Source of the DNA: Maritimibacter sp.
Lineage (GTDB): Bacteria > Pseudomonadota > Alphaproteobacteria > Rhodobacterales > Rhodobacteraceae
DNA length: 36,471 nt
Reading direction: 5' to 3'
Assembly: GCA_002701395.1 (NCBI GenBank)
Contig: NZVC01000039.1
Location: forward strand, 85,573-122,043
In this document: piece after piece, positions 7,871 through 16,070 of the stretch
How positions within the stretch are numbered: the first letter of the stretch is position 1
How the letters are laid out: each line of letters starts with the position of its first letter
Made by a program: the position numbers and the translations under genes
The notes under the pieces: generated by a model
What the model was told of the DNA's origin: nothing
Databases searched by the model: none
What the model saw: the letters and a program-made list of their open reading frames with translations, nothing else

Positions 7871-8275
7871 ATGATCGGCCGCCTGAATCACGTCGCCATC
7901 GCCGTGCCGGACCTAAAGGCCGCGTCGGCGCAGTATCGCGATACGCTGGGCGCCAAGGTCGGCGCACCGCAGGACGAACCGGACCACGGGGTCACGGTGG
8001 TGTTCATCGAGCTTCCGAACACAAAGATCGAGCTTCTGTACCCGCTGGGGGACGCCAGCCCGATCCGTGGGTTTCTTGAAAAGAACCCGTCCGGCGGCAT
8101 CCACCACATCTGCTACGAGGTGGACGACATCATCGCCGCGCGCGATCACCTGAAGGCCGCAGGCGCCCGGGTGCTGGGCGATGGCGAACCCAAGATCGGC
8201 GCGCACGGCAAGCCGGTGCTGTTCCTGCATCCCAAGGATTTTAACGGCAGCCTGATAGAACTGGAGCAGGTCTGA
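7871..8275 (+). CDS. mce: Methylmalonyl-CoA epimerase
   Basis: This 134-residue vicinal oxygen chelate protein interconverts the 2S and 2R forms of methylmalonyl-CoA in propionyl-CoA breakdown. The sequence follows the family throughout: LNHVAIAVPDL near the start with a metal His, IELLYPLGDASPI, FLEKNPSGGIHHICYEVDDI with the second metal His, GEPKIGAHGKPVLFLHPKDFNG and a terminal metal Glu in LIELEQ. The ribosome site AAGGAG lies close upstream of ATG 7871. The stop codon overlaps the start of the DUF1467 gene (TGATG), so the two are translationally coupled. Confidence 0.95.
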   Translation: MIGRLNHVAIAVPDLKAASAQYRDTLGAKVGAPQDEPDHGVTVVFIELPNTKIELLYPLGDASPIRGFLEKNPSGGIHHICYEVDDIIAARDHLKAAGARVLGDGEPKIGAHGKPVLFLHPKDFNGSLIELEQV

Positions 8276-8568
8276 TGGGCATCACGTCCGCAATCGTACT
8301 TTTCGCGGTCATCTGGTTCATGACCTTGCTGATCGCGCTTCCCATCCGCCTGAAAACCCAAGGCGACACCGGAGAGATCGTGCCGGGCACCATGCCCGGC
8401 TCTCCCGAGGAACATCACCTGAAGCGGAAGTTCGTGATCGTCACCATCGTCTCTGTCGTGCTGTGGGCGATCATCGCCGCGATCATCCTGTCGGGGATCA
8501 TCTCTATCTGTGATCTGGACTGGTTCGGGCGCGGGAACTGCCCTGTACCCGATGGAAGAGGTGCGTAA
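8275..8568 (+). CDS. DUF1467 family membrane protein
   Basis: This 97-residue protein has two membrane segments (about residues 5-24 and 52-75) joined by a polar loop containing GEIVPGTMPGSPEEHHLKRKF, the recognisable signature of the DUF1467 family. The family commonly follows methylmalonyl-CoA epimerase in alphaproteobacteria. Its start overlaps the epimerase stop by one base. Its role is unknown; linkage suggests something connected to the same operon rather than to the epimerase reaction itself. The last 65 bases overlap the end of the convergent EI24-like gene. Confidence 0.9.
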   Translation: MGITSAIVLFAVIWFMTLLIALPIRLKTQGDTGEIVPGTMPGSPEEHHLKRKFVIVTIVSVVLWAIIAAIILSGIISICDLDWFGRGNCPVPDGRGA

Positions 8569-9223
8569 ACGTCGCCGCGCCAAGGATCGGCACGATCAGG
8601 TTCAGCAACGGCACCGATAGCGGCACCGCCATCAGCCCGCCCGCCAGCCAGATCTGCCCGACATTGGCGCGGAACGCCGCGCGCGCGCCCTGCCGCCCGA
8701 TGCGCCGCATCGCCGCGACCTGAAAATATTCCCGCCCCAGCAGAAAGCCGTTCACGCCGTAGAAGATGAACGGCGCGAAAGGGGCGAAGAACAGCGCCAC
8801 CACGAACGCCACGACGTTCACCACGATCAGCAGAACCAAGAAGTTCAGTGTATCGGTCAGCGCCTCTGTCCACGGGATGTTCCGCGCCGGGGGCAGCGCC
8901 GGATAATGCCGGTCTTCGACCGCCTGCGCCACGTCTTCAAGGAACAGGCCCGTGAAGGCCGAGGCGACCGGCACCATCAGGAAAAAGCTGAGCACCAGCA
9001 TTAGCAGGATCGAGCCCCACGACAGCAGGTCGTCGACCCAGGTGACTTCTCCGACGAAGGGGATCGTCACAGTGTCGGGGGTGACCCACTGGATGCCGTA
9101 CAGGAACACCGCGTAGAACCCGAACAGCAGCGCCAAGGTCAGCGCGAGGCCCAGCCAAAGCACGCGGCGGAACCGCCTGTCGCCCAGCTGGCCCACCGCC
9201 TTCAGAAAATCGGACAGGATCAC
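8504..9223 (-). CDS. EI24 domain / CysZ-like integral membrane protein
   Basis: This 239-residue protein has four strongly hydrophobic regions: around RVLWLGLALTLALLFGFY, ILLMLVLSFFLMVPVASAF, the long stretch beginning TLNFLVLLIVVNVVAFV, and near the C-terminus WLAGGLMAVPLSVPLLNLIV. The pattern, with GLFLEDVAQAVEDRHYP between the second and third regions and FLLGREYFQVAAMRR after the third, matches EI24/CysZ-like proteins (COG2981). CysZ of enterics transports sulfate, but that role cannot be carried over here. The start is GTG 9221-9223, which overlaps the nitroreductase stop (GTGA), implying coupled translation; the longer open frame upstream is the nitroreductase read in another frame. Confidence 0.87.
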   Translation of the reverse strand: MILSDFLKAVGQLGDRRFRRVLWLGLALTLALLFGFYAVFLYGIQWVTPDTVTIPFVGEVTWVDDLLSWGSILLMLVLSFFLMVPVASAFTGLFLEDVAQAVEDRHYPALPPARNIPWTEALTDTLNFLVLLIVVNVVAFVVALFFAPFAPFIFYGVNGFLLGREYFQVAAMRRIGRQGARAAFRANVGQIWLAGGLMAVPLSVPLLNLIVPILGAATFTHLFHRVQGSSRARTSPDHR

Positions 9224-9798
9224 GCGGAGACCCAGGTGGTGATCGCGTCCAGATCCGGGCGCGGGCGATCGGGCGGGGCGCTGGTCTCGGTGCCGATGTG
9301 GATGAAGCCCGCCACGGTCTCGTTCTCGAACAGGCCAAGGCCTTCGGATACGAAGCCCCGGTCGTGCGACGGCCAGCCGGACAGCCAGTTCGCGCCCCAG
9401 CCCGCGGCCAGCGCGGCGTTCAGCAGCGCAAGACAGACGGCCCCGGCGGAATAGACCTGCTCGATCTCGGGGATCTTCTCGGACGGCTTCGGGCTGCTGA
9501 TCACCGCGACCGCCAGATCGGCGTCGGCGAACTGCGCCTGGCTTTTCGCGATCTTGTCCTCGGGCTGGCCCAGCTTTTCGCCATGCTGCGGCACCAGACC
9601 TGCCAGCCGGGTCAGCGCGGCCTTTTCCAGCACGATGAAGCGCCACGGCTCCAGCTTGCCGTGGTCGGGCGTCCGGGCGGCGGCGGTCAGCAGCGGCAGC
9701 AACGCGTCACGGTCCGGCACCGGGCCGGTCAGGGTCTTGGCCGGGCGTGACCGGCGCGTCAGCAGAAAGTCGAGGGCGGCCTGATTTGGGGCGGGCAT
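9220..9798 (-). CDS. Nitroreductase family protein
   Basis: This 192-residue flavoprotein resembles the short YdjA-type nitroreductases. Expected FMN contacts are seen in LLTRRSRPAK near the N-terminus, AARTPDHGKLEPWRFIVL, YSAGAVCLALLNAALAAGWGANWLSGWP and the C-terminal GFIHIGT. Members reduce nitro compounds, quinones or enones with NAD(P)H; the natural substrate is unknown. ATG 9796-9798 has a GGAG element five bases upstream. The downstream EI24-like gene overlaps it by four bases. The HDAC-like gene lies 49 bases upstream on the same strand, so the three may be co-transcribed. Confidence 0.9.
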   Translation of the reverse strand: MPAPNQAALDFLLTRRSRPAKTLTGPVPDRDALLPLLTAAARTPDHGKLEPWRFIVLEKAALTRLAGLVPQHGEKLGQPEDKIAKSQAQFADADLAVAVISSPKPSEKIPEIEQVYSAGAVCLALLNAALAAGWGANWLSGWPSHDRGFVSEGLGLFENETVAGFIHIGTETSAPPDRPRPDLDAITTWVSA

Positions 9799-9847
9799 AG
9801 TGTCTCCGTCGTTGTCGGATGGGATGTCGGGGCGGTTGGGCCCGTCG

Positions 9848-10960
9848 TCAAGTCAGGCCAAAGTAGCCGACAAGTTCGGTAAGGTAATCCGAATAATGCG
9901 CCCGCATCCGCGCGTTCGGCTGCCGGATCTCCAGCGCATTCGCCAAGGGGTCGGGCGCATCGATGGCGCTGCCCGACATCTCTTGCAGAACGGCGTGCCC
10001 GCAGAACGGCACATGCGCTTCGGAATAGCCGCCCTCGTGCACCATCAGAACCCGGCCGTCGCACATGCGGTCGGCGGCGGACATCAGCAGGCGCGTCATC
10101 TGGCGGAACGTGTCCGAGGTGCACATCATCCGCGCCAGCGGGTCAAAGGCCGAAGCGTCGAACCCGCAGGCCACGATGATCACCTCGGGCTCGAACGCGT
10201 CGAGCTTCGGAAGGATCAGCCGCTCCATCGCTTCGAGATAGGTGTGATGCCCCGCGCCGGGCGGCAGCGGGATGTTCATGTTCGCGCCCTTGCCGGCGCC
10301 TTCGCCGGTGTCCTCGATATCGCCGGTATCCAGCGGATAGTTGTGTTCCTGATGGATCGAGATCGTCAGCACGTCGGGATCGGACAGGAAAATCGCCTCG
10401 GTCCCGTTGCCGTGGTGCACGTCCCAGTCGACCACGGCGACTCTGTTGGCCAGACCCGCGGCGCGCGCGGCCTCGATGGCGATACCGATGTTGGCCAGCA
10501 GGCAGAACCCGTTCGGCCAGTCGGGCAGACAGTGATGCCCGGGCGGGCGCGAAAGGGCATAGGCGTTGTCCAGCTCTCCCTTCAGCACCGTCTGCAACGC
10601 GCCGACGGCGAGCCCTGCGGATTGCGCCGCGATCTCGTAGCCGCCCTTGCCGAACGGCGTGCGCAGGCCAAGCTCGCCGCCGCCCGCGTCGGAGGTGTCC
10701 TTGAACCGGTCGAGGAAGTCGGCGGGGTGCACCCGTTCAAGATCGGCGCGCGTGGCGGGCGCGGCGGACTGCGGGTGCAGGTCGCGGATCAGACCGGTGA
10801 CGTCCAGCAGGTTTTTCAGGCGGCGCTTGGTCTCGGGGCTTTCGGGCAGACCGCCCGCGGCCAGCGGCTGCACCAGCCCGCCCACCGGGAAGGTCAGGGC
10901 GTAATTCCCGCCCGAATGCCAGAAACAGCTTTCATCCCAGAAAAATCCCGTGCGGCGCAT
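9848..10960 (-). CDS. Histone deacetylase-like (class II HDAC / acetylpolyamine amidohydrolase) protein
   Basis: This 370-residue zinc hydrolase has the complete active-site pattern of arginase-fold deacetylases: RPPGHH (H142-H143), zinc ligands D180 and H182 in VDWDVHHGNGTEAIF, D268 in CGFDASAFDPL, and a GGY-type tyrosine in VHEGGYSEAH. Bacterial members remove acetyl groups from polyamines, small amides or protein lysines; the substrate here is unknown. I chose ATG 10958-10960 because GGGGGA lies just upstream and the protein starts like its family (RRTGFFWDESCFWH); a TTG twelve bases further upstream is in frame. It is divergent from the YggU gene. Confidence 0.92.
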   Translation of the reverse strand: MRRTGFFWDESCFWHSGGNYALTFPVGGLVQPLAAGGLPESPETKRRLKNLLDVTGLIRDLHPQSAAPATRADLERVHPADFLDRFKDTSDAGGGELGLRTPFGKGGYEIAAQSAGLAVGALQTVLKGELDNAYALSRPPGHHCLPDWPNGFCLLANIGIAIEAARAAGLANRVAVVDWDVHHGNGTEAIFLSDPDVLTISIHQEHNYPLDTGDIEDTGEGAGKGANMNIPLPPGAGHHTYLEAMERLILPKLDAFEPEVIIVACGFDASAFDPLARMMCTSDTFRQMTRLLMSAADRMCDGRVLMVHEGGYSEAHVPFCGHAVLQEMSGSAIDAPDPLANALEIRQPNARMRAHYSDYLTELVGYFGLT

Positions 10961-11032
10961 CGCGTCCCCCAAGTCGGTACTGTCGGTTCCGTCGGCGGGA
11001 CACTAGAACGGCGGGGGGGAGGGTCCAACCCG

Positions 11033-11281
11033 ATGATCGACCTGTCGCACCTTGCAGACCCCGGCGCCGAGATCGCCGTCCGCGTCACGCCGAAGGCCTC
11101 GCGCAACGCCGTCGTGCAGGACGCCGATCAGATCCGCGTCTACGTGACCACGGTGCCCGAAGGCGGCAAAGCCAACGCGGCGGTGCAGAAACTGCTGGCA
11201 AAGGCGCTGGGCGTCCCGAAATCGCGGCTGGAGCTCGTGCGCGGCCAGACTTCGCGCGACAAGGTCTTCCGTATCGGGTGA
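11033..11281 (+). CDS. yggU: DUF167/YggU family protein
   Basis: This is a small protein of 82 residues with the YggU fold: IAVRVTPKASRNAV near the start, the characteristic VPEGGKANAAVQKLLAKALGVPKSRLELVRGQTSRDK pattern (residue range about 42-78) and a final strand. The function of the family is unknown. The start is ATG 11033 with GGAGGG upstream; the frame is open further left but only as the shadow of the HDAC gene. In many alphaproteobacteria this gene accompanies YggT-type membrane proteins, which are not visible here. Confidence 0.9.
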   Translation: MIDLSHLADPGAEIAVRVTPKASRNAVVQDADQIRVYVTTVPEGGKANAAVQKLLAKALGVPKSRLELVRGQTSRDKVFRIG

Positions 11282-11296
11282 CGACAGATGCGGAAG

Positions 11297-11314
11297 CGAG
11301 GGGCCAGCCCCTCG
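11297..11314. terminator. Hairpin between convergent yggU and ALDH genes
   Basis: CGAGGGGC (11297-11304) and GCCCCTCG (11307-11314) form a near-perfect palindrome with a two-base centre. It sits in the 46-base gap between two convergent stop codons and is likely a bidirectional terminator, although no T-run follows. Confidence 0.6.
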
Positions 11315-11327
11315 TCACATGCCGGGG

Positions 11328-13673
11328 CTATTCGCCGTAGGGGACCCAGACCGTCTTGACCTCGGTTGCCGCGGCCAGCCATGTGCGGCCCTCGGCGGCG
11401 CTCCAGTCCGTGGTGCGGCCGTTGTTGACCCACGTGCGTTTCAGGTTGCCCGCCGCCTCGCGCTCGATCACGCCGGAGATGTCCGAGGACGAGAAGCTCC
11501 AGACCGCGTCCACGTCCATATGGCCGGCCAGTTGCGGGGCCAGTTCCTCGTGGCTGCCGGTGACGATGTTGGCCACGCCGGAGGGGACGTCGGAGGTTTC
11601 GAGCAGTTGGTAGAAGTCGGTGGCGGCCAGCGGGTAGGGTTCGGATGCCACGGCGACCAGTCGGTTGCCCATCGCAAGCGCCGCCCCTAGCACGGACACC
11701 AGCCCCAGCAGCGGCGCGTCGTCGGCGCAGAAGGCGCCGATCACGCCGACCGGCTCGTTCACCGCCACAGCGAGGCCGCGCAGCGGCACGCCTTTTGCGG
11801 CGCCGTCGTACTTGTCCGCCCACGCGGCGCTGGAGAACAGGCGCGAGACCGAGGCCGCGACCTCGGCGTCGGCCGCCTTTGCCCCTGCGCCGGTCATGTC
11901 GTGCAGCCGCCCGGCGAATTCGTCGGCGCGGGCCGAAAGGTTCTCGGCAAGGTAGTACAGGATTTGCGCGCGCAGGTGGCCGGTGGATTTCGACCAGCCC
12001 GCAGCGCCCCGCGCGGCCTCGACCGCGTTGCGCAGGTCCTTGCGGTTGCCGATGGGGGCGTGACCCAGCAATTTGCCCTTGGGCGACCAGACCGGGCGGG
12101 AATAGCCGCCGTCGGGCCGCGCCTGTTTGCCGCCGATGTACAGTTTGGCGGTGCGGTCCAGCCCGTCCACGTCCGCGTCTTTCGGTGCGGCGACGGCAGC
12201 GACCGGTTTCAGCGCCTTCGTCTCGGTCGCCGGGCGGGTATAGGCGGCAAGGCCTTCCCAGCCGCCCTCGCGCCCGAAGCCGCTTTCGCGCACGCCGCCG
12301 AAGCCCGCCGCAGCGTCGAACATGTTGGTGCCGTTCACCCAGACCACGCCGGCCACCAGCTTGGGCGCCACGTCCAGCGCGAGGTTCACGTTCTCGGACC
12401 AGACCGACGCGGCCAGCCCGTAGCGGGTGTTGTTCGCCAGCTGCGCCGCCTCGGCCGGGGTGCGGAAGGTGGTCGACACCAGAACCGGGCCGAAGATCTC
12501 TTCCTGCATCAGCGGGTCGGCGGGCTCGAGCCCCGAGATCAGCGTCGGCGGGTAGAAGCATCCGCCCGACGGCATAGCGCAGGCGGCGTGGTGGACGTCG
12601 CCCGCCGTGGTCTTCACCATCGCGTTGATCCGGTCCAGCTGCGCCGGGTCGACGATCGCACCGACGTCGATGCATTTGTCCAGCGGATCGCCCAGCCGCA
12701 GCCCGTCCATCCGTCGTTTCAGCTTGTCGTGGAAGCGGTCGGCGATGCCTTCGTGCACCAGCAGGCGCGAACCCGCGCAGCAGACCTGTCCGCCGTTGAA
12801 CCAGATGGCGTCCACCAGCCCTTCGATGGCGCTGTCCATGTCCGCGTCGTCGAACACGATGTAGGGCGACTTGCCGCCCAGTTCGAGCGTCAGGGCCTTG
12901 CCCGACCCGGCGGTTGCCTTGCGGATCGCGCGGCCCACCTCGGTCGAGCCGGTGAAGGCGATCTTGTCGATGTCGTCGTGGCCGACGATCATCTCGCCCA
13001 CCGCGCCGTCGCCGGTAACGATGTTGACCACGCCCTTGGGCAGCCCCGCCTCGCGGCACAGGTCGGCGAACAGCAGCGCGGTCAGCGAGGTGTATTCCGC
13101 CGGTTTCAGCACCACCGTGTTGCCCATCGCGATGGCGGGCGCGACTTTCCATGCCAGCATCAGCAACGGGAAATTCCACGGGATGATCTGGCCGCAGACG
13201 CCAAGCGCCTCGCGGTCGGGCAGCTCGGCCTCCATCAGCTGGGCCATGCCCGCGTGATAGTAGAAATGGCGCGCGACGAGCGGCACGTCGATGTCGCGGC
13301 TTTCACGGATCGGCTTGCCGTTGTCGAGCGTCTCCAGCACCGCCAGAAGGCGGGAATGTTTCTGCACCAGACGGGCGAGGGCATATAGGTATTTTGCCCG
13401 CGCGTGCCCCGGCAGCTTTGCCCATTTGGGCTGTGCCTTCCGGGCGGCGGCGACGGCGGCATCGACGTCGGCCTGCGTGGCTTGGGTGATCGTGGCAAGC
13501 ACCTCTCCGGTCGCGGGGTTCTTCGACGGGAAACCGTCGCCCGCGTCGGTCATCGCGCCGTCGATGAAATGGCCGAACCGGTCACCGCCGTCGACCAGCC
13601 ACGCCAGCGCCTCGGCGGCGCTTTCGGGGGCGGGGCCGTAGTCCATGCTGTCGAAGATCTCGGGTACGTTCAT
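11328..13673 (-). CDS. Two-domain aldehyde dehydrogenase, ALDH16 type
   Basis: At 781 residues this is much longer than a normal aldehyde dehydrogenase (about 480-500). The first half is a full catalytic unit: IIPWNFPLLM, KPAEYTS, FTGSTEVGR, general base E264 in LELGGKSP, catalytic C298 in FNGGQVCCAGSR and EEIFGPV. From about residue 500 a second ALDH-like domain begins (KLYIGGKQARPDGGYSRPV) that lacks the cysteine motif; the matching place reads VNNGRTTDW. This is the architecture of ALDH16 proteins, whose bacterial members keep an active first domain. It lies downstream of deoC and could oxidise acetaldehyde released from deoxyribose 5-phosphate. That assignment is by context. Confidence 0.93.
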   Translation of the reverse strand: MNVPEIFDSMDYGPAPESAAEALAWLVDGGDRFGHFIDGAMTDAGDGFPSKNPATGEVLATITQATQADVDAAVAAARKAQPKWAKLPGHARAKYLYALARLVQKHSRLLAVLETLDNGKPIRESRDIDVPLVARHFYYHAGMAQLMEAELPDREALGVCGQIIPWNFPLLMLAWKVAPAIAMGNTVVLKPAEYTSLTALLFADLCREAGLPKGVVNIVTGDGAVGEMIVGHDDIDKIAFTGSTEVGRAIRKATAGSGKALTLELGGKSPYIVFDDADMDSAIEGLVDAIWFNGGQVCCAGSRLLVHEGIADRFHDKLKRRMDGLRLGDPLDKCIDVGAIVDPAQLDRINAMVKTTAGDVHHAACAMPSGGCFYPPTLISGLEPADPLMQEEIFGPVLVSTTFRTPAEAAQLANNTRYGLAASVWSENVNLALDVAPKLVAGVVWVNGTNMFDAAAGFGGVRESGFGREGGWEGLAAYTRPATETKALKPVAAVAAPKDADVDGLDRTAKLYIGGKQARPDGGYSRPVWSPKGKLLGHAPIGNRKDLRNAVEAARGAAGWSKSTGHLRAQILYYLAENLSARADEFAGRLHDMTGAGAKAADAEVAASVSRLFSSAAWADKYDGAAKGVPLRGLAVAVNEPVGVIGAFCADDAPLLGLVSVLGAALAMGNRLVAVASEPYPLAATDFYQLLETSDVPSGVANIVTGSHEELAPQLAGHMDVDAVWSFSSSDISGVIEREAAGNLKRTWVNNGRTTDWSAAEGRTWLAAATEVKTVWVPYGE

Positions 13674-13688
13674 TTTGTCCGACCTCTG

Positions 13689-14012
13689 TTATTTCGTGCC
13701 CGGAAACTGGCAATAATCGTAGCGATCTAGAAAGCCGCCCTCATTGGTCTCGTCGAGACATCGCGCTGTCGACCCAGTCTGGCTGCGCCAAAACGTGACA
13801 AGGTACTGTCCCTGATCGACTCCAACTGTGGTGGCCGCAATCAGAGCCCAACCATTAGCAGCCAGATCCGCACTCTGAATTCCGACATTGGAATGCCAGA
13901 TGTTTGAGCTCGAGATGCCGAGGACTTCGTCCGGGAAGGCCGAGGTTGCACCCTGCGCGTAACATGTTGTTACGAACATCTGCGAGATCAGAATGGCAGA
14001 TGCCTGCCTCAT
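13689..14012 (-). CDS. Small putative secreted protein, unknown, lower GC than its neighbours
   Basis: This 107-residue protein starts at ATG 14010-14012, which overlaps the deoC stop (ATGA), and ends 15 bases before the ALDH start. The N-terminus looks like a weak signal peptide (MRQASAILISQMFVTTCYAQG); the rest contains paired cysteines (ARCLDETNEG and DYCQFPGTK), suggesting an exported disulfide-bonded protein. I do not recognise a family. Base composition differs from its surroundings: two sixty-base rows inside it (13801-13920) have 33 and 32 G+C, against 40 in the row at 14041. It sits between two genes usually expected to be adjacent in function, so it is probably a later insertion. 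Confidence 0.62.
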   Translation of the reverse strand: MRQASAILISQMFVTTCYAQGATSAFPDEVLGISSSNIWHSNVGIQSADLAANGWALIAATTVGVDQGQYLVTFWRSQTGSTARCLDETNEGGFLDRYDYCQFPGTK

Positions 14013-15016
14013 GCCATCGCGTGGCGATAGCTGGCCGAGTAGCGGCCGGTGACGTGATGTTCCAACTGCCGTTCGATGTCGCCCAGCAGCGACGAGGCGC
14101 CGAAGCGGAACAGGTCCGGCTGAAGCCAGCGGTTGCCCAATTCATCCTTGATCAGCGCAAGATAGGTCAGCGCGTCCTTCGCCTTGGAGATCCCGCCCGC
14201 GGGCTTGTAGCCGATGCGATAGCCGGTCTCGTCGAAGTAATCCCGCAGCGCGCGGATCATCACCAGCGACACCGGCAGGGTGGCGTTGACGCTTTCCTTG
14301 CCGGTCGAGGTCTTGATGAAATCCGCCCCCGCCATCATGCAGACCAGCGAGGCGCGTGCCACGTTGCGCAGCGACCCCAGTTCGCCGGTGGCAAGGATCG
14401 CCTTCACGTGTGCGTCGCCGCAGGCTTCGCGCATCGCCTTCATCTCGTCGTACAGCGCTTGCCAATTGCCGGTCAGGACATGGCGGCGCGAAATCACGAT
14501 GTCGATCTCGCGGGCGCCCGCTTTCACGCTTTCGCCGATCTCGGCAAGGCGCAGCGGCAGGGGCGACAGGCCCGCCGGAAAACCGGTGGACACGGCGGCG
14601 ACCGGGATGCCGGTGCCGTCCAAAGCCGCCACGGCGGTGGGGACCATATCGTGATACACGCAGACGGCGCCGGTGTGGATCGGCCCCATGCCCATCGCGT
14701 CCAGCAGGTCCTGACGCACGGGCTGGCGGGCCTTGGCGCACAGGCGCCGGACGCGGCCCGCCGTGTCGTCGCCGGCCAGCGTGGTCAGGTCGATAAGCGT
14801 GATGGCTTTCAGCAGCCACGCCGCCTGATAGTCCTTCTTGACCGAGCGGCGTCCCGGGAGGGTCGCGGCGCGGCGCTCGATGGCGGAAGTGTTGGCACGG
14901 GCCGACATCACCCAATCGAGGTCCAGCGCCATGCCCGGGTTGCGGGCTTCGTGGACCTGCGGCAGGTGCGCGTCCGTGTCGTCACGGCCGACTTCGCGGA
15001 TGGTGGACTGTTTCAC
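14009..15016 (-). CDS. deoC: Deoxyribose-phosphate aldolase
   Basis: This 335-residue aldolase cleaves 2-deoxyribose 5-phosphate to acetaldehyde and glyceraldehyde 3-phosphate. The Schiff-base lysine is K235 in DFIKTSTGK and the second active-site lysine is K271 in YKPAGGISKAKDAL; AVSTGFPAG and AREIDIVISR also fit. It is the longer DeoC type (about 330 residues) rather than the 220-residue form. The start is GTG 15014-15016 with GGAGGAG just upstream; the frame is open for another 21 codons without a better start. Its stop overlaps the start of the small secreted-protein gene, and the ALDH16 gene follows, making a deoxyribose-degradation module. Confidence 0.95.
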   Translation of the reverse strand: MKQSTIREVGRDDTDAHLPQVHEARNPGMALDLDWVMSARANTSAIERRAATLPGRRSVKKDYQAAWLLKAITLIDLTTLAGDDTAGRVRRLCAKARQPVRQDLLDAMGMGPIHTGAVCVYHDMVPTAVAALDGTGIPVAAVSTGFPAGLSPLPLRLAEIGESVKAGAREIDIVISRRHVLTGNWQALYDEMKAMREACGDAHVKAILATGELGSLRNVARASLVCMMAGADFIKTSTGKESVNATLPVSLVMIRALRDYFDETGYRIGYKPAGGISKAKDALTYLALIKDELGNRWLQPDLFRFGASSLLGDIERQLEHHVTGRYSASYRHAMA

Positions 15017-15184
15017 CGCGGCTCCTCCGTTCGCGCTGTTGTCGGCAGCGAAAGTCGCATGCGGCGGTGTCGATGACAAGATGTGGACAGGCCCGTGGCC
15101 GGCCAGAACGGGACATCACGGGACAAGTCGGAACGACAGGAGGCTTGGGGTGGGGGGCTTGGGGCAGGGGCGCCCCGATACCGG

Positions 15185-15679
15185 TCAGGCCGTCACAAGC
15201 ATCCCGGCCGCCGCGCCGTACCGGGCGGCAAGCACCATCTGCCAGCCCGTGACATACCCGGCGTGGCGTGCTGCGGCTGTTTCCCCGTGGGCGTCCCAGT
15301 TGTCGTGCACAAGGGTCACCTTCGTGCCGTCGGCGACCACGTCGAAGCTGACGCTGACGTGGCTTGCGTTCTGCTCGGGCTGGCCGACGTGCCATGACAT
15401 GGCGAACCGTTTGCCCGGGCTCCATTCGGTGACGCGGCCCCACGGCGCGGTGGTGCCGTCCGGCTTTGTCTCGAAGACCGGACCGCCCTTGGTGGGCGTC
15501 ACCGTCACGCTGCGGGCCGGTGTGCCGTCCTGTGCCGACAGCGAGTGGCTGTCCAGCGGCCACCAGTCGGACATTTCTTCGGTGAACAGCCGGAACGCGC
15601 GCTTCGGGTCCAGCGGGACTGTGACCGTCTTGACGATGGGGGCAAGCGGGGTCGGGGCTGTCTTGGCAGAGGCAGTCAT
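15185..15679 (-). CDS. SRPBCC (AHSA1-like) domain protein
   Basis: This 164-residue protein has the START/AHSA1 helix-grip pattern: IVKTVTVPLDPKRAFRLFTEEMSDWWP near the start, GRVTEWSPGKRFAMSWHVG, a strand SVSFDVVADGTKVTLVHDNWDAHG and a terminal helix TGWQMVLAARYG. Such proteins bind small hydrophobic ligands and very often pair with ArsR-type regulators, as here. Its start overlaps the regulator stop by four bases (ATGA), so the two are coupled. The ligand and function are unknown. Confidence 0.9.
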   Translation of the reverse strand: MTASAKTAPTPLAPIVKTVTVPLDPKRAFRLFTEEMSDWWPLDSHSLSAQDGTPARSVTVTPTKGGPVFETKPDGTTAPWGRVTEWSPGKRFAMSWHVGQPEQNASHVSVSFDVVADGTKVTLVHDNWDAHGETAAARHAGYVTGWQMVLAARYGAAAGMLVTA

Positions 15680-16056
15680 CTGGGGGGCTCCTTTCGAGCG
15701 GTGTCGGGGCCAACGCCGGGGCCAGAGTCGAGGCCAGCGTCGTCGGCAAGGTCGCGGGCGATCTCCTTGGCGCGGGCGGCGAAGCTGTCCAGCGCGTCAC
15801 CCCACAGCCGGTCGAGCCAAGCGCGAAGGTCGTTCAGCCCCTCGGGCGCCAGCCGGTACAGGCGGCGCGTGCCCGCCGGTTCCACCAGCAGCAACCCGGC
15901 ATCCGACAGAACCTTCAGGTGCTGCGACACGGCGGGCCGGCTGATCGGCAGGTCACGGGCCAGCGCGCTGACGGCAAGCGGGCCGTCGCGCAGCCGCTCG
16001 ACAAGGTGGCGCCGGGTCGGATCGGCCAGTGCGGAAAGAGCGACTTCGTAAGACAT
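15676..16056 (-). CDS. ArsR/SmtB family transcriptional regulator
   Basis: This 126-residue winged-helix repressor has the ArsR pattern: ALADPTRRHLVERLRDGPLAVSALARDLPISRPAVSQHLKVL (residue range about 9-50), then a wing LLLVEPAGTRRLYRLAPEGL. There is no obvious metal-binding CxC box, so it is probably of the non-metal type that travels with SRPBCC proteins. The C-terminal tail is extended and polar. A perfect palindrome just upstream of its start codon probably is its own operator. It is divergent from clpP. Confidence 0.93.
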   Translation of the reverse strand: MSYEVALSALADPTRRHLVERLRDGPLAVSALARDLPISRPAVSQHLKVLSDAGLLLVEPAGTRRLYRLAPEGLNDLRAWLDRLWGDALDSFAARAKEIARDLADDAGLDSGPGVGPDTARKEPPR

Positions 16057-16057
16057 G

Positions 16058-16070
16058 ACTTACCGTAAGT
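16058..16070. promoter_or_regulatory. Palindromic operator candidate for the ArsR regulator
   Basis: ACTTAC-C-GTAAGT is a perfect inverted repeat centred one base-pair apart, ending one base before the regulator start codon. A further ACTTAC half-site lies at 16075-16080. On the reverse strand a TTGACA box (16086-16091) is followed after 18 bases by TACGGT (16062-16067), which would place the palindrome over the -10 and start site: a typical autorepression layout. Confidence 0.6.
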
